Below, piece by piece: positions 1 to 6,101 of a stretch of DNA of 16,445 bases. A model generated the notes under the pieces. It saw nothing but the letters and a program-made list of their open reading frames with translations. It did no database searches and was not told where the DNA came from. The position numbers and the translations under genes were made by a program. Origin of the DNA: Chloroflexota bacterium (GTDB lineage: Bacteria > Chloroflexota > Limnocylindria > Limnocylindrales > CSP1-4). The number at the start of each line of letters is the position of its first letter. Position 1 is the first letter of the stretch. The DNA is taken from contig JAKAMV010000121.1 of NCBI GenBank assembly GCA_021812735.1, positions 1-16,445 on the forward strand, in the 5' to 3' direction.

Positions 1-1
1 C

Positions 2-1099
2 CAGAAGCAGGCGCCGGCGATCATCGAGGCGCTCCCCGCCCAGGCGGACGCGCTCGAGGCGCGCCTGACGGCGGCCGGCCCCGCGATGGCGCACCTCCAG
101 ACGTACGCCGACCCCGACTGGCAGGCCGTGGCGCCGAACCTCGGCGAGGTGGGCAAGCGGGTCGCCGCCGCCCGGGCCGCGGTGGACGCCGGGCGAGCCG
201 CGGTCACGGCGGGCGACGGGCCCAAGGCGGCCGCGGCCGCCCAGGCGGGCCAGGACGCGCTCGCGCAGGGCGGACGGTTCGTCGACGCCATCGACGGGCT
301 GGCCAAGCAGCTCGACGCCGCCGCGGCGACGGTGGCGACCCAGCTGGCCGCCGCGGAACAGGACATCGCGAGGGCCAAGGCGGCGACGCCGTCGCCGGGC
401 GCGGACGTCGCCGCGACCGCTCGCGTGGCCCAGGCCGACCAGCTCCTCGCCGACGCCCGCGCGGCCCTCAACCCGCCCAAGCCCGATGTGACTGCGGCCC
501 TCGAACGGGCCCGGCAGGCGGAGAAGGCCGCCGAGGACGTCCTCGCCCAGATCCGCTCCGCGCAGGAGGCCGCCGCCCGGGCGTCGGCGCAGCTGAACGC
601 CTCAATCAGCACCGCGCAGGCCGCGGTCGTCCGCGCACAGGGGCTGATCTCTACGCGGCGGGCCGGCGTCGGCGCCGAGGCGCGCACACGGCTGGCCGAG
701 GCGGAGCGCCACCTGAGCCAGGCCCTCGCCCTGGCGGCAACCGACGCCGCGGGCGCCCGAAGCGAAGCGGACACGGCCAGCCAGCTCGCCGCGCAGGCGG
801 AATCGCTGGCCCAGCAGGACTACGGCCGCTGGGACGATCCGTGGCGGGGCGGAGGCGGAGGGAACCCCAACGCGGATCTGGCCGGGGCCATCATCGGCGG
901 GATCATCGGCGGGATGCTCAGCGGCGGCGGCCGGCATCGCGGCGGTCCCTTCGGGGGCGGCGGCTTCGGCGGCTTCGGCGGGGGCTGGGGCGGCGGCTTC
1001 GGGGGAGGCGGGCCGTTCGGCGGGGGAGGAGGCTTCGGCGGCTCATCCGGGGGCGGCGGCTTCGGCGGGGGCGGCTCGTCGGGGAGCGGTCGTTGGTGA
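2..1099 (+). CDS. TPM-domain membrane protein, C-terminal part (5' end outside window)
   Basis: The frame is open from the first complete codon of the window, so the gene begins upstream and only about 365 C-terminal residues are seen. They form a long Ala/Glu/Arg-rich, probably coiled-coil region (about 2-830), a short hydrophobic Gly-Ile stretch (AIIGGIIGGML, about 885-920), and a tail almost entirely of Gly, Phe and Ser ending in GSGRW. This layout, including the segment GVGAEARTRLAEAERHL, matches the C-terminal part of large actinobacterial-type TPM-domain proteins. In those, an N-terminal signal peptide and an extracytoplasmic TPM domain precede the coiled coil. The TPM domain itself is off-window, so the family call rests on the tail and on the pspA neighbour. 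The molecular role is not established; an envelope role is inferred. The first in-frame ATG at 86 lies inside continuous coding sequence and is not taken as the start. Confidence 0.72.
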   Translation, partial: QKQAPAIIEALPAQADALEARLTAAGPAMAHLQTYADPDWQAVAPNLGEVGKRVAAARAAVDAGRAAVTAGDGPKAAAAAQAGQDALAQGGRFVDAIDGLAKQLDAAAATVATQLAAAEQDIARAKAATPSPGADVAATARVAQADQLLADARAALNPPKPDVTAALERARQAEKAAEDVLAQIRSAQEAAARASAQLNASISTAQAAVVRAQGLISTRRAGVGAEARTRLAEAERHLSQALALAATDAAGARSEADTASQLAAQAESLAQQDYGRWDDPWRGGGGGNPNADLAGAIIGGIIGGMLSGGGRHRGGPFGGGGFGGFGGGWGGGFGGGGPFGGGGGFGGSSGGGGFGGGGSSGSGRW

Positions 1100-1147
1100 C
1101 CAGCAGGATGCGCTGGGGCCGCGCGCGTGGGACCCGACCACTCGTGT

Positions 1148-1167
1148 CGCCCGGGACCGACCGGGCG
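1148..1167. repeat. GC-only hairpin between the TPM gene and pspA
   Basis: Perfect 7-bp arms CGCCCGG and CCGGGCG flank a 6-base loop, 48 bases after the TPM-gene stop. No T-run follows, so it is not a convincing intrinsic terminator. A TACGAT element at 1170-1175 could be a weak -10 for pspA, but I see no matching -35. The 170-base gap otherwise holds only the pspA ribosome binding site (GGAGGGG, 1258-1264). Confidence 0.35.
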
Positions 1168-1269
1168 CGTACGATGGACGCCGTCCGGGGGCGTCGTGAC
1201 CCCGCGCACCCGACCTGACGGACTGAGCGCGGCACCGGTCGGCGCCGCCAAGCAGCTGGAGGGGCAGTC

Positions 1270-1989
1270 ATGGCCCAGTCATCGATCCTCGGACGCATCG
1301 GCCAGCTCGTGCGGGCGAACGTCAACGCGCTCATCGACGGCGCCGAGGACCCCCAGAAGATGCTCGACCAGCTCGTCCGCGACTTCACGGACAACATCCG
1401 CGAGGCCGAGGAGGCGGTCGCCCAGACGATCGGCAACCTGCGCCTCCTCGAGGACGACGCCAAGGAGGCCGCCGACGCCGCCGTCGAGTGGGGCTCCAAG
1501 GCGGCGGCGGCGTCCAGGAAGGCCGACGAGCTGCGGGCCGCCGGCAACACGGCCGACGCGGACAAGTTCGACAGCCTGGCCCGCGTCGCGCTCAAGCGCC
1601 AGATCTCGTACGAGGACCAGGTCAAGACCTTCAAGCCGCAGATCGAGCAGCAGACGGCGCTCGTCGACCAGCTCAAGAACGGGCTCAACCAGATGCGCGC
1701 CAAGCGCGAGGAGCTGGTCCAGAAGCGCGACGAGCTGATCAGCCGCGCCAAGATGGCCCAGGCGCAGGTGCAGGTCCAGCAGTCGCTCAAGAGCGTCAAC
1801 GTGATGGACCCCACCAGCGAGGTCGCCCGCTTCGAGGACAAGATCCGGCACGAGGAGGCCAGGGCCAAGGGCATGGCGGAGGTCGCCGCGAGCTCGCTCG
1901 ACGCGCAGTTCGCGAGCCTCGAGGACGAGGAGAGCTCAGCCGAAGTCGACGCCCGGCTGGCGGCGCTCAAGTCGGGCGCGTCGTCCTAA
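1270..1989 (+). CDS. pspA: PspA/IM30 family membrane-stress protein
   Basis: A 239-residue protein of the PspA/Vipp1 (IM30) family, ESCRT-III-like proteins that bind the inner face of the cytoplasmic membrane and stabilise it under stress. The N-terminus SSILGRIGQLVRANVNALI is the usual amphipathic membrane-binding helix. It is followed by the family's EDPQKMLDQLVRD segment and a long charged heptad-like coiled coil to about residue 200, including the VNVMDPTSEVARFEDKI region. Length is normal for the family. The ATG has a strong GGAGGGG site 5 bases upstream. It lies 170 bases downstream of the TPM-domain gene on the same strand; this pairing recurs in GC-rich Gram-positive relatives and suggests shared envelope maintenance. 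The TAA stop interlocks with the TAG stop of the convergent VOC gene (shared bases 1986-1989), leaving no room for a terminator between them. Confidence 0.93.
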   Translation: MAQSSILGRIGQLVRANVNALIDGAEDPQKMLDQLVRDFTDNIREAEEAVAQTIGNLRLLEDDAKEAADAAVEWGSKAAAASRKADELRAAGNTADADKFDSLARVALKRQISYEDQVKTFKPQIEQQTALVDQLKNGLNQMRAKREELVQKRDELISRAKMAQAQVQVQQSLKSVNVMDPTSEVARFEDKIRHEEARAKGMAEVAASSLDAQFASLEDEESSAEVDARLAALKSGASS

Positions 1990-2528
1990 CCCTCCCCACC
2001 CTCCGCCGCCCGCTCCAGCGCGGCCAGGTCGAGCTTCTTCATCCGCAGCATCGCCTCGGTGGCGCGGGCCGCGCGGCCAGGGTCCGGGTCGCCCAGGTAC
2101 CGCCCGAGCGCCGACGGGACCACCTGCCAGGAGACGCCGAAGCGGTCCTTGCACCAGCCGCACTGCTGGGCGGCCGGGTCGCCGCCCTCGGTCAGGCGCT
2201 CCCACAGGGCGTCGAGCTCCGCCTGCGTCTCGCAGGTCACCATGAACGAGACGGCCTCGGTGAACGGGAACTGCGGGCCGCCGTTGAGGCCCACGAACGA
2301 CTGGCCCGCGAGACGGAAGTGCACCGTCATCGCCGAGCCCGGCTCGCGGCCGTGGACCTCGCGGCCGGCCTCCGTGTACCGCGACACCTCGTCGAGGCTG
2401 CTGTCGGCGAACAGGGCCACGTAGAACCGGGCGGCCTCCTCCGCCTGACCGTCGAACCACAGATACGGCGTGATCTGCCCGACAGGGCGCAGGGGCAGCA
2501 TGGCCATCGACGTCGCCTCCGTGGTCAT
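1986..2528 (-). CDS. VOC family protein, PhnB-like
   Basis: A 180-residue protein of the PhnB-like branch of the vicinal-oxygen-chelate (glyoxalase/dioxygenase fold) superfamily. Family-typical segments are visible: ITPYLWFDGQAEEAARFYVALF near the N-terminus (residues 19-40), the central FPFTEAVSFMVTCETQAELDALW, and CGWCKDRFGVSWQVVP (about 118-133). The C-terminal MLRMKKLDLAALERA helix is usual for these proteins. They are often labelled 3-demethylubiquinone methyltransferase, which this sequence does not support; the real substrate is unknown. The ATG overlaps the TGA of the upstream SRPBCC gene (ATGA, 2525-2528), so translation is probably coupled and the gene is last in the ArsR operon. 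An internal ATG about 7 codons in is an alternative start. It converges on pspA with interlocked stop codons. Confidence 0.88.
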   Translation of the reverse strand: MTTEATSMAMLPLRPVGQITPYLWFDGQAEEAARFYVALFADSSLDEVSRYTEAGREVHGREPGSAMTVHFRLAGQSFVGLNGGPQFPFTEAVSFMVTCETQAELDALWERLTEGGDPAAQQCGWCKDRFGVSWQVVPSALGRYLGDPDPGRAARATEAMLRMKKLDLAALERAAEGGEG

Positions 2529-3016
2529 CGAGCGGCGGCGAGCTCGCCGGCCAGCAGCGAGTCAAGCCTCTCGAACCCGTCGTTCATCCCCTCGCTCATC
2601 CCGGCCTCGACCATCGCGTCACGGGCCTCGACGCTCTGGTGCACCGAGTGGATCCGCGCGATCGTCCGGCCGTCGCGCTCCTCGAGGCGGAGCTCGTCGA
2701 GCGACACGTGGCCGGCCGCGCCCTCGTACTCGAACGTCTGGAGCAGCGTGTACGGATCGGCGGTGGTGCGGTGGAAGGAGCCGTGGAACGCGTGCTCCAC
2801 CCCGTCGTCGCCGGCGTGGACGTAGCGGTAGGAGCCGCCGCGCTCGCCCAGGTCCCAGTAGTCGATGCGCATCGTCAGCCGGCGCGGGCCCAGCCAGCGG
2901 GCGATCAGCTGGGGGTCGGTCCAGGCGCGGTAGACGAGGTCGCGCGGCGCGTCGAACGCGCGCTCGACCTCGATGAACGGGGTGCCCGGCGGGGCGGAGA
3001 CGCGGGTCTCGGTCAT
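2525..3016 (-). CDS. SRPBCC (AHSA1-like) domain protein
   Basis: A 163-residue single-domain protein of the AHSA1/START-like SRPBCC superfamily, whose helix-grip fold forms a hydrophobic ligand pocket. Diagnostic features are the opening FIEVERAFDAPRDLVYRAWT (residues 14-33), the following DPQLIARWLGP, and the C-terminal helix GMNDGFERLDSLLA. The ATG is preceded by AGGAGG at 3025-3030 with 8-base spacing. It is the middle gene of an operon: 34 bases after the ArsR stop, and overlapping the VOC gene by four bases. ArsR plus AHSA1 is a very common bacterial pairing in which the regulator controls the SRPBCC gene. The ligand or reaction is unknown, and nothing in the sequence narrows it. Confidence 0.9.
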   Translation of the reverse strand: MTETRVSAPPGTPFIEVERAFDAPRDLVYRAWTDPQLIARWLGPRRLTMRIDYWDLGERGGSYRYVHAGDDGVEHAFHGSFHRTTADPYTLLQTFEYEGAAGHVSLDELRLEERDGRTIARIHSVHQSVEARDAMVEAGMSEGMNDGFERLDSLLAGELAAAR

Positions 3017-3050
3017 GGCGTGTGCCTCCTGACTGGGAGTGGGGACGTGG

Positions 3051-3410
3051 TCAGGACTGCGGTCGCCGGAGCCCGGCGAGGACCTCCTCGAGGCGCCCGA
3101 AGCGCTCCTCCCACGCCGCGCGGTAGCGCTCGAGCCAGGCGTCGGCCTCGCCCAGCGCCTCGGGCTCGAGGCGCGAGAGGTTCGCGGTCCCCTGCCGGCG
3201 GCGCGACACGAGGCCCGCGCCCTCGAGGACCTTGAGATGCTTGGAGATCGCCGGCTGCGACATCGCGAACGGGGCGCGGAGCTCGCCCACGGTGGCCTCG
3301 CCGCCGGCGAGCCGATCGAGGATCGCCCGGCGCGTTGGGTCGGCCAGGGCGCCGAAGACGACGCTCAGCTGGTCGGTGCGCGACTGATTGATAACCAGCT
3401 GGTTATGCAT
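3051..3410 (-). CDS. ArsR/SmtB-family winged-helix repressor
   Basis: A 119-residue winged-helix transcriptional regulator. The core is classical: VFGALADPTRRAILDRL (residues 18-34), the turn region TVGELRAPFAMSQPAISKHLKVLEGAGLV (40-68) and the wing SRRRQGTANLSRL (69-81). It lacks the Cys-rich metal-binding motif of ArsR or SmtB proper, so it belongs to the metal-independent type usually found with AHSA1 genes. I chose ATG at 3410 because MHNQLVINQ is typical of this subgroup and sequence further upstream is a different relic. GTG at 3416 is an in-frame alternative. No Shine-Dalgarno sequence precedes either start. A 16-bp palindrome overlaps codons 2-7 and a TTGACA lies about 30 bases upstream, suggesting autorepression of a near-leaderless transcript. 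It heads the ArsR-SRPBCC-VOC operon. Confidence 0.9.
   Translation of the reverse strand: MHNQLVINQSRTDQLSVVFGALADPTRRAILDRLAGGEATVGELRAPFAMSQPAISKHLKVLEGAGLVSRRRQGTANLSRLEPEALGEADAWLERYRAAWEERFGRLEEVLAGLRRPQS
3391..3406. promoter_or_regulatory. Probable ArsR operator, perfect 16-bp palindrome
   Basis: ATAACCAGCTGGTTAT is an uninterrupted palindrome starting four bases inside the arsR-like gene, just after its ATG. It is strikingly AT-rich for this genome. Dimeric ArsR proteins bind such dyads near the transcription start, so autoregulation is the simplest reading. Binding is inferred, not shown. Confidence 0.6.
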
Positions 3411-3416
3411 TCGCAC

Positions 3417-3445
3417 AGTGAACGGCGCTGGGCTCGGCTTGTCAA
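3417..3445 (-). promoter_or_regulatory. Candidate promoter of the ArsR operon
   Basis: On the minus strand a perfect -35 TTGACA (3445-3440) is followed, after 17 bases, by a poor -10 TTCACT (3422-3417). With usual spacing the transcript would begin near 3410, that is at or next to the ATG. This agrees with the absence of a ribosome binding site. The weak -10 keeps confidence low. Confidence 0.4.
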
Positions 3446-3486
3446 GCCCCCAGCTCCGGCAGTGACAGCAGACCCGGCGGACGGCC

Positions 3487-3680
3487 CTACCAGGCGAGGG
3501 CGTCGCGGGCGGCAACCGCGGGATCGTGGATCGCGAACGGCTTGGGCACGATCGGCTCGCCGTCCACGAGATCGGCCTGGCCGCCTCTCTGTCGGCGAAG
3601 CCCGACATGAACAGGAAGCGGACGTCGGGATGGGTCTCGCGCACCGTTCGCCGCAGCTCCCGTCCGTGCATCCCGGGCAT
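3487..3680 (-). pseudogene. Relic of a response-regulator receiver domain, frameshifted
   Basis: In one minus-strand frame from 3680, MPGMHGRELRRTVRE then HPDVRFLFMSGFADREA is unmistakable receiver-domain sequence: the MPGM.G.EL turn after the phospho-Asp strand, and the LFMSGFAD strand of FixJ/hybrid-kinase type. Around 3580-3592 the homology jumps by one base to another frame, which reads DLVDGEPIVPKPFAIHDPA and ends at TAG 3487-3489. The KPF there carries the conserved receiver lysine. Upstream of 3684 the similarity stops abruptly: the phospho-accepting Asp and the whole N-terminal half are missing. It looks like the tail of a hybrid histidine kinase or single-domain regulator, truncated and frameshifted. 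A sequencing error could explain the frameshift but not the missing half. Confidence 0.6.
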
Positions 3681-3935
3681 GCGGAACCCTCCCCCTGGCT
3701 CGCGGGGGATCAGGCGGCCAAGGCGGCGTGGGTCTCCGCCACCTCTGCTCCAGCAGATCCCCGCTGGAGGCACCCAGTGGGGCGGGTGGATGGCGCGCAT
3801 CCGCCGCCCCCGATCCCGGCACCGCGAGAGCCGAACGGCCCGGCGCGTGGACCTCGGTGCGTGTCGAGGCTGGCGAGCCGGAGCGAGCGGCGCGGCAACG
3901 GCGGGGCGCGATCGCGCCCGGGCGCAGTGCCCCGG
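3681..3935. other. Non-coding stretch, nothing recognised
   Basis: Between the receiver relic and the small protein gene I see no recognisable protein in any frame, no RNA gene and no convincing promoter or terminator. Several frames are open only because stop codons are rare at this base composition. It may be further decayed sequence of the same former gene. Confidence 0.4.
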
Positions 3936-4247
3936 TCAGCCGGCCTTCGGCTTGCGGCCGCGAGCGCCCGGCAGTTTCGCCGTCGAGGCGTAGATGGTCC
4001 GCCCGCGGATCGCCATGTTGACGTCCGGGCGGTGGACGGCGATCACCCGCTTCACGGATGCTCGCAGGGTCGGCACTTTGTCCGACGGGTCGAGCTCGAT
4101 CGCGACGATGTCGTCATCGCCCCGCAGGCGCGCGAACGCCTTGCGGATCTCCTCCTCACGCTGCTGGGTTGCCAGCTGGCGCGGGCTCAGCGCGCGCTCG
4201 CGCAACTTGGGCGCGAGCTCATCCAACTTCGCGGCACGGATGCGCAT
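3936..4247 (-). CDS. Small hypothetical protein, basic C-terminus
   Basis: A 103-residue protein that I do not recognise. It reads as a charged helical N-terminal half (KLDELAPKLRERALSPRQLA, then EEEIRKAFARLRG), a hydrophobic strand DDIVAIELD, a helix TLRASVKRVIAVHRP, a strand NMAIRGRTIYAS, and a basic tail GARGRKPKAG. There is no signal peptide or membrane segment, so it is probably cytosolic, and the basic tail would allow nucleic-acid contact. I chose the ATG at 4247 because GAGGA lies just upstream (3-base spacing, rather short) and the reading frame above it looks non-coding. It is monocistronic, with the next gene on the opposite strand 180 bases away. Codon-position base bias looks genuine. 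It could be a lineage-specific family. Confidence 0.65.
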   Translation of the reverse strand: MRIRAAKLDELAPKLRERALSPRQLATQQREEEIRKAFARLRGDDDIVAIELDPSDKVPTLRASVKRVIAVHRPDVNMAIRGRTIYASTAKLPGARGRKPKAG

Positions 4248-4394
4248 GTGTCCTCGATGTGTGCGTTGCGTGACGTCGGCACGAATGATGACACGGCGGG
4301 GCCAGCGGAACACCTGTTTGGCGGCAGTCCTGCCCGGAATTGACGATGGTTGGGGCCCCAAACCTTGTCCTCAGCGTCGTATGCTTCAGCCCTT

Positions 4395-4409
4395 GGCGCA
4401 CGGTGCGCC
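4395..4409. promoter_or_regulatory. Dyad in the RDD-gene leader
   Basis: GGCGCAC-G-GTGCGCC is a perfect 7+7 dyad around one central base, ending 5 bases before the GGGAGG ribosome binding site (4415-4420). It could be an operator or a small leader hairpin. A TTGACG at 4340-4345 and a TATGCT at 4380-4385 are weak promoter-like elements with wrong mutual spacing. GC-rich dyads this short also arise by chance. Confidence 0.3.
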
Positions 4410-4426
4410 GTTGAGGGAGGTCCACG

Positions 4427-5059
4427 ATGACGGATCCGGCCGGGGGCGCACCTACTCCCCCTCCGCCTTCTGGCAACTGGCAGTCACCGCAGCCCCCGCC
4501 GGCGGGCGCCCCGGGCGGGTTCAACCCCAACTTCCAGCAGGCCCCCGTGGAAGTCGGGCCCGCGCCGGGCGTCGTCTACGCCGACCTGATCACCCGGATC
4601 ATCGCGCTCGTGATCGACTCGATCATCCTCGCGATCCCCTACTGGATCGTGAACGGCATCGTCGTCGGCATGTTCATCCTCAGCGGCGGCGCGATGTTCA
4701 CGCTGCTCCTGCTCGTGGTCGGTGTCCTGTACGCCGCCCTGGCCGGAGCCTACTTCGTCTGGACGTGGACGACCCTGCGAGCGTCCTACGGCATGAAGTT
4801 CCTGAAGCTCGAGTGCGTCAACGCCGCCGACGGCGCCACGCTGACGCGCGACCAGGCGATCAAGCGCTTCATCTTCCTGTACGCGGGCAACCTGATCTCG
4901 ATCATTGGCAGCAACGTGTTCGGCTTCGGGCTCGGCTCGCTGCTTGGCCTGCTCGGCCTGCTGTACACGCTGTACCTGCTGTACACCGCATCGCAGAGCC
5001 CCAAGCGCCAGGGCTTCCACGACATCCAAGCCGGCACCGTGGTGATCAAGCACCTCTAG
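4427..5059 (+). CDS. RDD family integral membrane protein
   Basis: A 210-residue membrane protein. Residues 1-48 are a Pro/Gly-rich cytoplasmic tail. The RDD domain follows: YADLITRIIALVIDSIILAI (51-70) carries the conserved Arg57 and Asp64 in the first membrane helix. A second hydrophobic block spans about 91-112, the GMKFLKLECVN motif follows at 122-132, and a long hydrophobic segment spans about 148-187. The closing KRQGFHDIQAGTVVIK (193-208) has the third signature Asp199. RDD proteins have no settled general function; some are proposed ion or solute carriers. The ATG has GGGAGG 6 bases upstream. It stands alone and is followed by a good hairpin terminator. Confidence 0.9.
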   Translation: MTDPAGGAPTPPPPSGNWQSPQPPPAGAPGGFNPNFQQAPVEVGPAPGVVYADLITRIIALVIDSIILAIPYWIVNGIVVGMFILSGGAMFTLLLLVVGVLYAALAGAYFVWTWTTLRASYGMKFLKLECVNAADGATLTRDQAIKRFIFLYAGNLISIIGSNVFGFGLGSLLGLLGLLYTLYLLYTASQSPKRQGFHDIQAGTVVIKHL

Positions 5060-5079
5060 CCGCGCCAGACCCCCAACGA

Positions 5080-5103
5080 ACGGGGCCGGTCCGCCGGCCC
5101 CGT
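5080..5103 (+). terminator. Intrinsic terminator after the RDD gene
   Basis: A perfect 10-bp stem (ACGGGGCCGG / CCGGCCCCGT) closes a TCCG tetraloop, 20 bases after the RDD stop. It is followed by CTTCGCTTGT, a T-containing but not uniform tail. The stem is strong and the position is right; the weak T-run leaves some doubt. Confidence 0.7.
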
Positions 5104-5199
5104 CTTCGCTTGTCCGGATCGACGGAGGCAGCTCCTCGCGTCCCGCCCGCGTGTACCCCATTGGGTGGACACCGCGCAGCCGACACGTCGTCCCGCTTC

Positions 5200-5270
5200 C
5201 CCGCAGGGCACGAATCGAAGCCAAGATCGCCCGAACAGCCCCCAAGGCGGTCGATTCGTACCCTGTCGGG
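5200..5270. repeat. Long imperfect inverted repeat in an intergenic region
   Basis: CAGGGCACGAATC (5204-5216) pairs with GATTCGTACCCTG (5253-5265) over 13 positions with one C/A mismatch. The outer CCCG (5200-5203) pairs with CGGG (5267-5270) across a one-base bulge. An inner helix GATCGCC (5225-5231) with GGCGGTC (5246-5252) forms with one G-U pair. Together this gives a rod of about 24 pairs. It lies in the roughly 320-base space between the RDD terminator and vapC, where I see no gene. There is no T-run on either side. It could be a structured RNA, a decayed mobile-element end or a short repeated element. Confidence 0.5.
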
Positions 5271-5426
5271 CAGCGAGGCGACGACCCGGCGCCTCCGTAT
5301 GCGCCCGCGAACGCACATGTGGCGACAGAGGCGGCGCACGCGAGGCAAGAGCACCGGCGGCGGCAGCGTGCTCACGATCGTGCGGTCGGCGCCGCCCTGC
5401 GGGACGAATCCGGCTGTGCCAACGGG

Positions 5427-5840
5427 TCAGGGCTCGAAGTCGAGGCTCCGCAGGTGCCGCGGCCGGAACACCGCCAGCGGCCGGCGGTCGAAGGCGGCCA
5501 CCCGCCGGATCCCCAGCCGCTCCGCCGTCGCCACCAGCACCGCATCGGCGAGGCGCGGGCGGTGCTCGGCCGCCTCCGCCATCAGCTCGGCCGCCCGGCG
5601 CAGGTCCTCCGTCGTCGGCGCCACCAGGCGGATCGCGCCCGCCACCAGGCTCTCGAGCACCGCCAGGCTGGCCGCCGCGCCGAGCTCGCGCTGGAGCAGC
5701 ACGTCCAGCTCGGAGAGGGACATCGCCCCCAGGAGCAGCGGCTCGTCGACGCGACGGAACCAGGCCACGGCCGCCTGGTGGTTGAGGTCCGCAGCGTCCG
5801 CGGCCGCCACGACCGCGGAGGGGTCGAGCAGGATTGCCAC
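5427..5840 (-). CDS. vapC: VapC-type PIN-domain ribonuclease toxin
   Basis: A 137-residue PIN-domain protein, the toxin of a type II toxin-antitoxin pair. VapC toxins are Mg-dependent RNases that cut tRNA or rRNA. The four expected acidic residues are all in place: Asp6 in AILLDPSAVVA, Glu44 in SLSELDVLL, Asp99 in RLADAVLVATAERLG, and Asp118 in VAAFDRRPLAVF. Length is normal, so the protein looks active. The start is a GTG (5840-5838) that follows the vapB stop directly, with no spacer and in the same frame, so toxin synthesis must rely on coupled re-initiation. There is only a weak GGTGGCGG purine patch before it. The 3' side runs into a gene-free region. Confidence 0.88.
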   Translation of the reverse strand: MAILLDPSAVVAAADAADLNHQAAVAWFRRVDEPLLLGAMSLSELDVLLQRELGAAASLAVLESLVAGAIRLVAPTTEDLRRAAELMAEAAEHRPRLADAVLVATAERLGIRRVAAFDRRPLAVFRPRHLRSLDFEP

Positions 5841-6089
5841 TCAGCCGCCACCCGGGCGCCGGCCGGCGTCGCGGCGGACGATCGCGCGCCCGTCCAGCGA
5901 CAGGCGCCCGTGGCCGCTCCGCCCGATGCCCAGGAACGGGAACTCCGGGACCGCCTCGTGCGCGTCGAGCCACGCCTCCAGCGCGGCCGCGATGACCGAG
6001 GTCTTCGTGGTGCGCTGCCGGTGGACGTGGCGGTCGAGGCGGTCGAGGAGATCCGCGTCGAGCAGGATGGTGGTCCGCACCGTTGCCAT
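5841..6089 (-). CDS. vapB: VapB-type ribbon-helix-helix antitoxin
   Basis: An 82-residue antitoxin. Residues 1-43 form a ribbon-helix-helix DNA-binding domain: strand VRTTILLD, helix ADLLDRLDRHVHRQ, turn, helix KTSVIAAALEAWLDAH. The C-terminal 40 residues (FPFLGIGRSGHGRLSLDGRAIV and a Gly/Arg tail) would wrap the toxin's active site, as is usual in VapB proteins. It lies immediately upstream of vapC. No Shine-Dalgarno site precedes the ATG; instead a perfect 14-bp palindrome covers the start codon, with a second dyad next to it. VapB-VapC complexes normally repress their own promoter through such sites. It is divergent from the serine operon, 88 bases away. Confidence 0.85.
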   Translation of the reverse strand: MATVRTTILLDADLLDRLDRHVHRQRTTKTSVIAAALEAWLDAHEAVPEFPFLGIGRSGHGRLSLDGRAIVRRDAGRRPGGG

Positions 6090-6101
6090 ATGACGTCATA
6101 T
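6088..6101. promoter_or_regulatory. Probable VapBC operator, perfect 14-bp palindrome over the vapB start
   Basis: ATATGACGTCATAT is a perfect palindrome whose left edge lies within the vapB start codon (6087-6089). It is AT-rich against its surroundings. Ribbon-helix-helix antitoxins bind such dyads in front of their own genes, so autorepression is a well-supported inference. Confidence 0.6.

Noticed and set aside
930..1090. Repetitive GGCGGCTTCGG-like DNA that resembles a tandem repeat or array
   Set aside because: It encodes the Gly/Phe/Ser tail of the TPM-domain protein in frame; unit lengths are irregular and there are no spacers as in CRISPR.
1986..2528. Naming the VOC protein as a ubiquinone methyltransferase
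   Set aside because: This is a legacy label of the PhnB-like family; no SAM-binding motif is present and the sequence is a VOC fold.
3411..3800. In-frame extension of the ArsR gene into a receiver-like sequence, suggesting a receiver-ArsR fusion protein
   Set aside because: The receiver similarity changes frame at about 3580-3592, the stretch between it and the ArsR core is not protein-like, and the promoter-like TTGACA and operator lie in between.
5246..5265. T-arm-like sequence GGTCGATTCG suggesting a tRNA
   Set aside because: No acceptor stem, anticodon arm or D-arm can be drawn around it; the bases belong to the longer inverted repeat.
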